Below are positions 11,010 to 21,586 of a stretch of 64,000 bases of DNA, one piece after another (the stretch's first letter is position 1; every line of letters begins with the position of its first letter). The notes below the pieces were generated by a model. It was not told the DNA's origin and did no database searches. It worked only from the letters and a program-made list of their open reading frames with translations. The DNA is from Protonemura montana (lineage: Eukaryota; Arthropoda; Insecta; Plecoptera; Nemouridae), in assembly GCA_947568835.1 (NCBI GenBank), contig OX387607.1, positions 19,123,277 to 19,187,276 on the forward strand. The letters run 5' to 3'. A program made the translations under genes and the position numbers.

Positions 11010-12360
11010 GTGAGTATATATGTCGCAAGATGACACTTCCATCCCAATCTGTGTTGTCCTTCAGCTTGTAAATTAGATATGAAAACACAACCCAAATAAA
11101 GAGAGACGTAAAACAGACATTTTTTCGATGACTCCGCCCAGGGTTCCAGTCCTGGTACAAGCGAACCTGTCACTCAAACAACGGCGCCGACCCCCGGCAT
11201 GTGAACTACTTGTGAGAAACATTTCCAATACACAGTGGCGTTGAACAAGCACAAGCATTGATGACTCCGTCCAGGGTTTCAGTCCTGGTACAAGCGAACC
11301 TGTCACTCAAACAACGACGCCGACCCCCGGCATGTGAACTACTTGTGAGAAACATTTCCAATACACAGTGGCGTTGAACAAGCACAAGCATTGATGACTC
11401 CGTCCAGGGTTTCAGTCCAGGTACAAGCGAGCCTGTCACTCAAACAACGGCGCCGACCCCCGGCATGTGAACTACTTGTGAGAAACATTTCCAATACACA
11501 GTGGCGTTGAACAAGCACAAGCATTGATGACTCCGTCCAGGGTTTCAGTCCTGGTACAAGCGAACCTGTCACTCAAACAACGACGCCGACCCCCGGCATG
11601 TGAACTACATGTGAGAAACATTTCCAATACACAGTGGGGTTGAACAAGCACAAGCATTGATGACTCCGTCCAGGGTTTCAGTCCTGGTACAAGCGAACCT
11701 GTCACTCAAACAACGACGCCGACCCCCGGCATGTGAACTACATGTGAGAAACATTTCCAATACACAGTGGCGTTGAACAAGCACAAGCATTGATGACTCC
11801 GTCCAGGGTTTCAGTCCTGGTACAAGCGAACCTGTCACTCAAACAACGGCGCCGACCCCCGGCATGTGAACTACATGTGAGAAACATTTCCAATACACAG
11901 TGGCGTTGAACAAGCACAAGCATTGATGACTCCGTCCAGGGTTTCAGTCCTGGTACAAGCGAACCTGTCACTCAAACAACGGCGCCGACCCCCGGCATGT
12001 GAACTACATGTGAGAAACATTTCCAATACACAGTGGCGTTGAACAAGCACAAGCATTGATGACTCCGTCCAGGGTTTCAGTCCTGGTACAAGCGAGCCTG
12101 TCACTCAAACAACGGCGCCGACCCCCGGCATGTGAACTACATGTGAGAAACATTTCCAATACACAGTGGCGTTTGACCAGCACACGTATTGTTGACTTGT
12201 TGAATGATCTCAGATGAAAATCTTTTATGATTTTATGGTTTCTTGCATGTGAAGTTTGGTCAGTACGGTAGTTGACCTACGTGGCTACGCGGTAATTGAA
12301 CGTAGTCACGCTTAAATATCGGCCGTATCAATAAGATACAGCTACACCCATTTTTTTTGC
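11010..12360 (+). repeat. Interspersed element containing the 133-bp array
   Basis: Left flank 11010-11105 (GTCGCAAGATGACACTTCC onward) and right flank 12235-12355 (TTGCATGTGAAG to AAGATACAGCTACACCC) are both found, inverted and joined directly, at 25100-25345. The two loci are therefore copies of one element, this one carrying the tandem core at 11105-12175. No transposase is visible. Confidence 0.8.
11105..12175. repeat. 133-bp tandem array, 8 units
   Basis: GATGACTCCG recurs every 133 bp from about 11127 to 12058. The unit includes GCGCCGACCCCCGGCATGTG and GAGAAACATTTCCAATACAC. Repeated identical 77-codon - strand frames simply restate the unit. Confidence 0.95.
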
Positions 12361-12539
12361 ATTTACTTTTGCTGCTAATGAAACTTAAGTCGAAATTTTG
12401 TCAAAGTTGGCGCCGACATCTTCAGGACTTTTAGCATTTCTACCAATCAACATGAAAGTTGTACGCAGACCTCGAGATGTGGATACTTCGACCAGGATGT
12501 TTCTTAAAAGCAGAAGTCGATGACAATCATCTACTACAA

Positions 12540-13905
12540 GACTATCCAGGTCATTTGAGATCAGCTGACTGGATCCTATGCTCTATCCAGGTTATTTGAG
12601 ATCAGCTGACTGGATCCTATGCTCTATCCAGGTCATTTGAGATCAGCTGACTGGATCCTATGCTCTATCCAGGTCATTTGAGATCAGCTGACTGGATCCT
12701 ATGCTCTATCCAGGTCATTTGAGATCAGCTGACTGGATCCTATGCTCTATCCAGGTCATTTGAGATCAGCTGGCTGGATCCTATGCTCTATCCAGGTCAT
12801 TTGAGAGCAGCTGGCTGGATCCTATGCTCTATCCATGTTATTTGTGATCAGCTGGCTGGATCCTATGCTCTATCCAGGTTATTTGAGAGCAGCTGGCTGG
12901 ATCCTATGCTCTATCCATGTTATTTGTGATCAGCTGGCTGGATCCTATGCTCTATCCAGGTTATTTGAGAGCAGCTGGCTGGATCCTATGCTCTATCCAG
13001 GTTATTGGAGATCAGGTGGCTGGATCCTATGCTCTGACCAGGTAATTTGAGATCAGCTGGCTGGATCCTATGCTCTATCCAGGTCATATGAGATCAGCTG
13101 ACTGGATCCTATGCTCTATCCAGGTCATTTGAGATCAGCTGACTGGATTCTATGCTCTATCCAGGTCATTTGAGATCAGCTGACTGGATCCTATGCTCTA
13201 TCCAGGTTAATTGAGATCAGCTGGCTGGATCCTATGCTCTATCCATGTTATTTGAGATCAGCTGGCTGGATCCTATGCTCTATCCAGGTTATTGGAGATC
13301 AGCTGGCTGGATCCTATGCTCTGACCAGGTAATTTGAGGTCAGCTGGCTGGATCTTATGCTCTATCCAGGTTATTTGAGATCAGCTGGCTGGATCCTATG
13401 CTCTATCCAGGTTATTTGAGATCAGCTGGCTGGATCCTATGCTCTATCCAGGTAATTTGAGATCAGCTGGCTGGAACCTATGCTCTATCCAGGTTATTTG
13501 AGATCAGCTGGCTGGATCCTATGCTCTATCCATGTTATTTGAGATCAGCTGGCTGGATCCTATGCTCTATCCAGGTTATTGGAGATCAGCTGGCTGGATC
13601 CTATGCTCTGACCAGGTAATTTGAGGTCAGCTGGCTGGATCTTATGCTCTATCCAGGTTATTTGAGATCAGCTGGCTGGATCCTATGCTCTATCCAGGTT
13701 ATTTGAGATCAGCTGGCTGGATCCTATGCTCTATCCAGGTAATTTGAGATCAGCTGGCTGGAACCTATGCTCTATCCAGGTTATTTGAGATCAGCTGGCT
13801 GGATCCTAAGCTCTATCCTGGTTATTTGAGAGCAGCTGGCTGGATCCTATGCTCTCTCCAGGTTATTTGAAATCAGCTGGCTGGATCCTATGCTCTATCC
13901 GATAG
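12540..13905. repeat. 41-bp minisatellite, second array, about 33 copies
   Basis: Same family as 9446-10385 but more varied (GACTGG, CATGTT and GACCAGGTAA variants). A longer block with AATTTGAGGTCAGC and GATCTTATGC appears at about 13320-13370 and again at about 13610-13660, showing multi-unit duplication. Confidence 0.95.
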
Positions 13906-14170
13906 TCTTTACAGCTCTATTCTATAGCTGTGACCGATATTTCTTATCGCCTGTCTTTGATTGCATTGGTTTGTTATCAGAAGCCTATCAGTACCTCGTC
14001 ATGATTACAGGAAAGATTGTCACATCGTGACGAGATTGATGGCCAGATGATCAAAGAGTGGTCTACGTTTTAAGCCGGCTGACGCGAGGTAACTACTGCA
14101 AGAGGCAGTGCGCAGGAGAAGCTGCAAAGAAGAAGCTGCAAAGAAGAAGCTGCAAACGAGAAGCTGCAAA

Positions 14171-17100
14171 ATGGCGGACGTGGCCGTGCTGGTCAAGACC
14201 CCGAACTTCGCGTTGAAAATCGTGGAATCGGTAAGCCTGTATTTCCAGCCGTTTCTAAGCAATTTCCAGAAAAATGTCATTTTCCAAGAGAAAAAGTGAA
14301 CGAGTTGCAGGTTTGCGAAAAAAGCCTCCTATTGGTTTGTTTCATTCAAGAATAAACGAAAAATAGGATTTGTTTTAGTTGAGAAAGATTGAGCTCAATT
14401 GTTTTGATCAAAACTTTTTCACTCTACTTTACCCGTTTACACGAAACAAGTTCTTGATGTTTCAAATGACTCATTCACAAATCACTCCACAAATCCATGC
14501 CGTCGAGAGGTTGATAAGCAAGGCGAGTGAAGTTGCTGAACTAACTTTCATCTCTCCAACCTCTCTCCCGAACAGAACTGGTCATGTGTATGATGGTCAC
14601 CCATCCAATACCTGACTCAGCGCAGTGTTGCTTAACTTTCATCCCTCCAACCTCTCTCCCGTACAGAACTGGTCATGTGTATGATGGTCACCCATCCAAT
14701 ACCTGACCCAGCGCAGTGTTGCTTAACTTCGGTGATCTCACAAGGACCAGTGTGTCCAACACACCAAACCGTTCGCTTTTTACATGTTTAACCAGAAAAT
14801 GCACACTTTGCGTAATTCCATTAAGTAGAAGTGAGGTATTAATGGTTGTTGACAATCTTTACGGGCACAGAATATAAACACAGAGCACGTAAGATCCTTA
14901 AGTTTTAAGAGTTTTTAAGAGTAAGAGTTTTAAGATCCTTGTGTGCTATGCTTGTGCTTATTGCTCTGTCAATTGTGTGCAGTCCCATATGATAACCAAG
15001 TTTTAAAATCCTTGTGTGCTATGCTTGTGCTTATTGCTATGTCAATTGTGTGCAGTCCCATATGATTACCAAGTTTTAAGATCCTTGTGTGCTATGCTAG
15101 TGCTTATTGCTATGTCAATTGTGTGCAGTCCCATATGATAACCAAGTTTTAAGATCCTTGTGTGCTATGCTTGTGCTTATTGCTATGTCAATTGTGTGCA
15201 GTCCCATATGATAACCAAGTTTTAAGATCCTTGTGTGCTATGCTTGTGCTTATTGCTATGTCAATTGTGTGCAGTCCCATATGATAACCAAGTTTTAAGA
15301 TCCTTGTGTGCTATGCTTGTGCTTATTGCTATGTCAATTGTGTGCAGTCCCATATGATAACCAAGTTTTAAGATCCTTGTGTGCTATGCTTGTGCTTATT
15401 GCTATGTCAATTGTGTGCAGTCCCATATGATAACTAAGTTTTAAGATCCTTGTGTGCTATGCTTGTGCTTATTGCTATGTCAATTGTGTGCAGTCCCATA
15501 TGATAACCAAGTTTTAAGATCCTTGTGTGCTATGCTTGTGCTTATTGCTATGTCAATTGTGTGCAGTCCCATATGATAACCAAGTTTTAAGATCCTTGTG
15601 TGCTATGCTTGTGCTTATTGCTATGTCAATTGTGTGCAGTCCCATATGATAACCAAGTTTTAAGATCCTTGTGTGCTATGCTTGTGCTTATTGCTATGTC
15701 AATTGTGTGCAGTCCCATATGATAACCAAGTTTTAAGATCCTTGTGTGCTATGCTTGTGCTTATTGCTATGTCAATTGTGTGCAGTCCCATATGATAACC
15801 AAGTTTTAAGATCCTTGTGTGCTATGCTTGTGCTTATTGCTATGTCAATTGTGTGCAGTCCCATATGATAACCAAGTTTTAAGATCCTTGTGTGCTATGC
15901 TTGTGCTTATTGCTATGTCAATTGTGTGCAGTCCCATATGATAACCAAGTTTTAAGATCCTTGTGTGCTATGCTTGTGTTATGCCAATTGTTAGCAGATC
16001 TTTAGGCTGACGACATGCTCCAAGAAGGCTCGATCACTGATTGGCTCAGACTCGATTCTGTTCTAGGTTTTTAATTTGCTGATTATCTGCCTGATTATCG
16101 ATGGCATCTGGATCGGCGACAATGTCCCTAAGATGGCCACCATCTACGGGACCATCATCGGGTTCTTCATGATCTCTATCATCTTCATTCTGCTCTACGT
16201 TTTGGACACTCCTCCTCATAAGACAGTTGTAAGTGTTTGAACAGAGTCATTCTATCTCTGTCCCTCTTATCACTGCCTTTGGCTCGTTCCGACTTGCTTT
16301 TACGGATCATTTTGGTTTTTATCTATTTTCATACATGCAATAGAATAGAACCGTTGAGTGTAGGTTATAGGGAGAGTTTCAACGTCAATGTTAAAGTCTC
16401 TGCGTGAAAAAAGACTACCTTACCGACAAAAATGCAGAGTACCGGACAATCACGTTAAGTGGAGCCACTGTCGTATGAATTTTAATTTCGATATTTCTCG
16501 TAGGTTAACTCACTTTTGAAACTTTTTATGCTCAAAAAATCTTCATCAATGTTTACCTCAACGATTGATACACATGTAACGATATTCATAAGCGAGTAAC
16601 CTACTATAAAAATCGAAATTAAATTTCATACGACAGTGGCTCCACTTAACGTGATTGTCCGGTACTCTGCATTTTTGTCGGTAAGGTAGTCATTTGGCGG
16701 CCATCTTTCACGCAGAGACTGTAACATTGACGTTGAAACTTTACCTAGAACCTACACTCAACGATAGAACTTAAGGTAACAACATTGAAGGTGTTGATAA
16801 TGTTGAGTATGGAAATGATTTTCCTATCTCTGGTCGGGAATGCGAACGATTAGAAAAATTCTGAAATTTCTGAAAAAAACACACACAAAAATATCAATTT
16901 TTTTTTTTTTGAAAATCTGAAAGTTAACAATATTTGCAGAAAAGGAATTCTTCGGAAATAATTTTAAGCAAAATCTTCCCGAGATTAACGCAGTTTAACA
17001 ACGTTTTTTAAAGTGAAACTTAGTTTTGGAATCATGCGTTCTGATTAGAGTCATGACTTGCGATGGGAAAACCATTTTCTTCCTTAATTTTCCTTAAACG

Positions 17101-17913
17101 TGGCCTGGAATTGAGACCGGAAATAATTAATGTTTTTTTTAAATGTGATATGTTGAGATTGATTTGTTTTTTTGACAACCTTGACGAACTTCGATCGTTT
17201 CTGTACGGTTCATTTTTCATTTCTCAGTTTTAAATTAACATCGAGGTTCATCTAAGTTACGAGACCAATCGATTGGCCTCATAAAAATATCGAAATTCCT
17301 AAAACGACACATTTTACTTTTGGACGGCGATAAGAACTTTGGAAAAAATATTAATCGAAACCATCCGCAACTTGGTAGACGGAGAGGAAAGTAGTCAACC
17401 ATTAGATGATCTTATGTCCCCTCATGAGGCTTAACAACGCCGTTAAGTTCTAAAGACTTATTTGCGTCTTTCGCTTAAAACTGTTTTTGAGAATTCCTAT
17501 TCAAAAGGTTGGCTTAACTCTCAGCAGACTTTGATTTAACTTCTGGAAGTGATTTTAGATGTGAACTAGATTAACTAGATTAAGACACTCTAATAGAACA
17601 TAGCAAAATGTGTATAACACCCCTTGTTGGGTGGCAGGAAGTGGTCGGGGGCGTCGAGTAAATAATATTTATAGCCAACGAATACACAATCTATCTCCCT
17701 ATGATGCAACTAACTTGATCTCGCTTACTTCCACTGCAGCTACAAGTGGTGACTGTCGCGGGCTTCGTCATGTGGTTGACCACGGGGTCTTTGGTCATCA
17801 ACCATCACCAAAAATACGTAACTGAACAACGCGTCCTCGTGGCCGGCGTCTTCGGGCTGCTTCAAGCAGCTGTTTACCTGCTAGACGCTGCATTGGCCAT
17901 ATCACCGAGCTAA
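14171..17913 (+). CDS. Snakeskin-like tetraspan membrane protein, copy C
   Basis: Three exons: 14171-14230 (60 nt), 16067-16228 (162 nt), 17740-17913 (174 nt including TAA), giving 131 aa; all introns phase 0. Donors are GTAAGC and GTAAGT; acceptors TTCTAG and CACTGCAG. Exon 1 encodes MADVAVLVKTPNFALKIVES. Exon 2 has KMATIYGTIIGFFMISIIF and DTPPHK, conserved in copy D. Exon 3 holds two helices, with YVTEQR between them and YLLDAALA near the end, which resembles the end of insect Snakeskin. Four transmembrane helices are expected (about residues 14-36, 42-66, 76-95, 106-126). Known Ssk acts in smooth septate junctions; that role here is inference. Intron 1 holds a 5S SINE and a 73-bp array; intron 2 a foldback element. 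The last codons are the seed of a downstream minisatellite. Confidence 0.85.
14480..14785 (-). repeat. 5S-derived SINE, 2 units, truncated tail
   Basis: On the - strand: 5S-like 5' end (TTTGGTGTGTTGGACACAC, GATCACCGAAGTTAAGC) at about 14720-14785, two 91-bp units, then tail sequence cut off near 14480 (CACAAATCCATGCCG). It lies in intron 1 of copy C. Confidence 0.8.
14925..15985 (+). repeat. 73-bp minisatellite, about 14 copies
   Basis: The unit contains AAGATCCTTGTGTGCTATGC and CAGTCCCATATGATAACC, period 73 bp, nearly identical copies. It fills most of intron 1 of copy C. The reverse complement forms arrays at 42585-42870 and 49180-50890. Confidence 0.95.
16351..16765. repeat. Foldback (MITE-like) element with long inverted arms
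   Basis: Arms of about 140-150 bp (from CGTTGAGTGTAGGTT at the left to AACCTACACTCAACG at the right) are complementary around a roughly 110-bp loop. A 7-bp direct repeat, ATAGAAC, flanks both ends and may be a target-site duplication. No coding capacity. It sits in intron 2 of copy C; a one-armed relative is at 3957-4165. The rest of the intron (16768-17739) shows nothing recognisable. Confidence 0.8.
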
Positions 17914-18130
17914 CTAAACAACCGTGAACCAGGCCATCTCACCGAGCTAACTAAACAACTGTCAAACCAGGCCATCTCACCGAGCTAACTAAACAACCGT
18001 AAACCAGGCCATATCACCGAGCTAACTAAACAACCGTAAACCAGGCCATCTCACCGAGCTAACTAAACAACCGTCAAACCAGGCCATCTCACCGAGCTAA
18101 CTAAACAACTGTTACCAACACAACCAGGCC
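17894..18130. repeat. 37/38-bp minisatellite grown from the end of copy C
   Basis: Six units of CCAGGCCATCTCACCGAGCT plus AACTAAACAACCGT. The first unit overlaps the last coding triplets and stop codon of copy C (GCCATATCACCGAGCTAA); later units lie in the 3' UTR. Confidence 0.9.
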
Positions 18131-18183
18131 AACTAGACACTGAACCTGCTACAAGTCGGTTTCTAGAAGAGCCATTGTATGTC

Positions 18184-18224
18184 TGTTAGGTTAAGTTAGG
18201 TTAAGTTAGGTTAAGTTAGGTTAG
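18184..18224 (+). repeat. Short TTAGG/TTAAG tract
   Basis: Four alternations of TTAGG and TTAAG. This resembles the insect telomere motif but is short and interstitial. Confidence 0.7.
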
Positions 18225-19085
18225 GATTCATTTTTCCTTGTCATATTGAACATGTTTTGCACGTTTACAAGTTCAATCATGAGGTGTAGCGAGAAATGGT
18301 AATAATAATAATAAAACAAGGTGTAATAACGTGACAAGCATGATTCGGTTTGGTTGGTCAGACCATTAGGGTTCACACGTCCCGTCTGTACTTGATGTTT
18401 CCTTGCTTCGTGGAAGAGTGAAGAAATGGTTTGCGCATGTGTCAAGTCTGAAACGGATTTCCACGAGTGACACCTGACAGGCTACGTCACCACGTGACAG
18501 ACCTGACGCTTTGTTTAAATAATTTAAATTAACTGCTGACAAATCAGAGACCAATGTCGTGTCACGTGCTCATGTTTTGTTCTCGACTTGGCACGGCCTT
18601 CTATACTCGTTCAGAGTGAAAGAAACATGGCGATGCGGCCGCTTTGGTTTTTCGTTTGAATATATAATTGAATTGAATTAAATTTATATGTGTTTACTGA
18701 GTTTACCAACAAAATAAAATACATTTTGTATCATTATGAATGTGACATTTTATAACAATCCAAATTTCACATCGATGTTGTCATAATGAATATTGCAGGA
18801 CAGAATACAAACTAGCTGTACAAAAAAAAAAAAAAATTATTATTCGATTTATGCTTTGCACCAATTTAAAGCCCATTTATAATCTTTACCTTTACCTGGC
18901 TGAACAGAGCTTTTATTTTAATTTTTAAATCCCAGAAGATTGCCAGAATGTATAGAGTAGGAGTTAAAGAACTTTTCGAGGTATTCTAACCTCACTTCAG
19001 ATAAATCGACAAGCGCAGAAAAACTACAAAAAAATAGAAAAACAAACTCAAATAAATAAGAGCTATAAGGTTTCGTAAACATTAG
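18225..19085. other. AT-rich noncoding spacer
   Basis: I see nothing coding. An AATAAA at 18310-18315 could end the copy C transcript. A run of A occurs near 18821-18835. Confidence 0.4.
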
Positions 19086-19087
19086 TT

Positions 19088-21385
19088 AGCTCCCACTTCA
19101 ATAGACCTGAGTAAGCTCCCACTCAAATAGACCTGAGTAAGCTCCCACTCCCATAGACCTGAGTAAGCTCCCACTCCAATAGACCTGAGTAAGCTCCCAC
19201 TTAAATAGACCTAAGTAAGCTCCCACTCCAATAGACCTGAGTAAGCTCCCACTCCAATAGACCTGAGTAAGCTCCCACTCCAATAGACCTGAGTAAGCTC
19301 CCACTCCAATAGACCTGAGTAAGCTCCACCTCCAATAGACCTGAGTAAGCTCCACCTCCAATAGACCTGAGTAAGCTCCCACTCCAATAGACCTGAGTAA
19401 GCTCCACCTCCAATAGACCTGAGTAAGCTCCCACTCCAATAGACCTGAGTAAGCTCCACCTCCAATAGACCTGAGTAAGCTCCCACTCCAATAGACCTGA
19501 GTAAGCTCCCACTCCAATAGACCTGAGTAAGCTCCCACTCCAATAGACCTGAGTAAGCTCCCACTCCAATAGACTTGAGTAAGCTCCCACTCCAATAGAC
19601 CTGAGAAAGCTCCCACTCCAATAGACCTAAGTAAGCTCCCACTCCAATAGACCTGAGTAAGCTCCCACTCCAATAGACCTGAGTAAGCTCCCACTTCAAT
19701 AGACCTGAGTAAGCTCCCACTCCAATAGACCTGAGTAAGCTCCCACTCCAATAGACCTGAGTAAGCTCCCACTCCAATAGACCTGAGTAAGCTCCCACTC
19801 CAATAGACCTGAGTAAGCTCCCACTCCAATAGACCTGAGTAAGCTCCCACTCCAATAGACCTGAGTAAGCTCCCACTCCAATAGACCTGAGTAAGCTCCC
19901 ACTCCAATAGACCTGAGTAAGCTCCCACTCCAATAGACCTGAGTAAGCTCCCACTCCAGTAGATCTGAGTAAGCTCCCACTCCAGTAGATCTGAGTAAGC
20001 TCCCACTCCAATAGACCTGAGTAAGCTCCCACTCCAATAGACCTGAGTAAGCTCCCACTCCAATAGACCTGAGTAAGCTCCCACTCCAATAGACCTGAGT
20101 AAGCTCCCACTCCAATAGACCTGAGTAAGCTCCCACTCCAATAGACCTGAGTAAGCTCCCACTTCAATAGACCTGAGTAAGCTCCCACTCCAATAGACCT
20201 GAGTAAGCTCCCACTCCAATAGACCTGAGTAAGCTCCCACTTCAATAGACCTGAGTAAGCTCCCACTCCAATAGACCTGAGTAAGCTCCCACTCCAATAC
20301 ACCTGAGTAAGCTCCCACTCCAATAGACCTGCGTAACCTCCCACTCCAATAGACGTGAGTAAGCACCCACTCCAATAGACCTGAGTAAGCTCCCACTTCA
20401 ATAGACCTGAGTAAGCTCCCACTCCAATAGACCTGAGTAAGCTCCCACTCCAATAGACCTGAGTAAGCTCCCACTCCAATAGACCTGAGTAAGCTCCCAC
20501 TCCAATAGACCTGAGTAAGCTCCCACTCCAATAGACCTGAGTAAGCTCCCACTCCAATAGACCTGAGTAAGCTCCCACTCCAATAGACCTGAGTAAGCTC
20601 CCACTCCAATAGACCTGAGTAAGCTCCCACTCCAATAGACCTGAGTAAGCTCCCACTCCAATAGACCTGAGTAAGCTCCACCTCCAATAGACCTGAGTAA
20701 GCTCCACCTCCAATAGACCTGAGTAAGCTCCCACTCCAATAGACCTGAGTAAGCTCCACCTCCAATAGACCTGAGTAAGCTCCCACTCCAATAGACCTGA
20801 GTAAGCTCCACCTCCAATAGACCTGAGTAAGCTCCCACTCCAATAGACCTGAGTAAGCTCCCACTCCAATAGACCTGAGTAAGCTCCCACTCCAATAGAC
20901 CTGAGTAAGCTCCCACTCCAATAGACTTGAGTAAGCTCCCACTCCAATAGACCTGAGAAAGCTCCCACTCCAATAGACCTAAGTAAGCTCCCACTCCAAT
21001 AGACCTGAGTAAGCTCCCACTCCAATAGTCCTGAGTAAGCTCCCACTCCAATAGACCTGAGTAAGCTCCCAATCCAATAGACCTGAGTTAGCTCCCACTC
21101 CAATAGACCTGAGTAATCTCCCACTCCAATAGACCTGAGTAAGCTCCCACTCCAATAGACCTGAGTAAGCTCCCACTCCAATAGACCTGAGTAAGCTCCC
21201 ACTCCAATAGACCTGAGTTAGCTCCCACTCCAATAGACCTGAGTAAGCTCCCACTCCAATAGACCTGAGTAAGCTCCCACTCCAATAGACCAGAGTAAGC
21301 TCCCACTCCAATAGACCTGAGTAAGCTCCCACTCCAATAGACCTGAGTAAGCTCCCACTCTATTAGACGTGAGTAAGCTTTTATG
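19088..21385. repeat. 26-bp minisatellite, about 88 copies
   Basis: Unit: AGCTCCCACTCC then AATAGACCTGAGTA. Variants CTCCACCTCC cluster at 19325-19480 and again at 20680-20830; AGACTTGAGTAAGC occurs at 19571 and 20923, exactly 52 units (1352 bp) apart, showing a large internal duplication. Because 3 x 26 = 78 and the complement has no stop, - frames up to 663 codons are open. These are not proteins. The same family is at 34822-35995. Confidence 0.95.
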
Positions 21386-21515
21386 TTATCAGCCTAATCC
21401 TTCCCTGAAGAGCGCTTGCGTGGGAGATGACTCATTTTACCTGAAGCCCGTGAGTCGACCCGCCTTTAGTTTGGCTAATGGGTGCCAAGGTCCAGCCCAC
21501 GATTAGATATCAGAC

Positions 21516-21548
21516 TATATATTTGTGCTCGAGTTAAACTCGGTCATC
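21516..21548 (+). promoter_or_regulatory. Candidate TATA promoter of copy D
   Basis: TATATAT at 21516-21522 lies about 30 bp upstream of GGTCATCTT and about 65 bp upstream of the copy D ATG, a plausible core promoter spacing. It starts about 130 bp after the 26-bp array ends. Confidence 0.4.
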
Positions 21549-21586
21549 TTTGAAAACATTCAACAAGTGGCAACAGAACACTCAAG

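Noticed and set aside
18184-18224. Telomere or subtelomere location
   Set aside because: TTAGG-type tracts are short, imperfect and interstitial, and genes lie on both sides.
19098-21202. Open frames of 614 and 663 codons on the - strand with a 26-residue repeat
   Set aside because: The 26-bp unit has no stop in any - frame, so every frame is open and encodes the same peptide. No start context, splice sites or non-repeat flanks.
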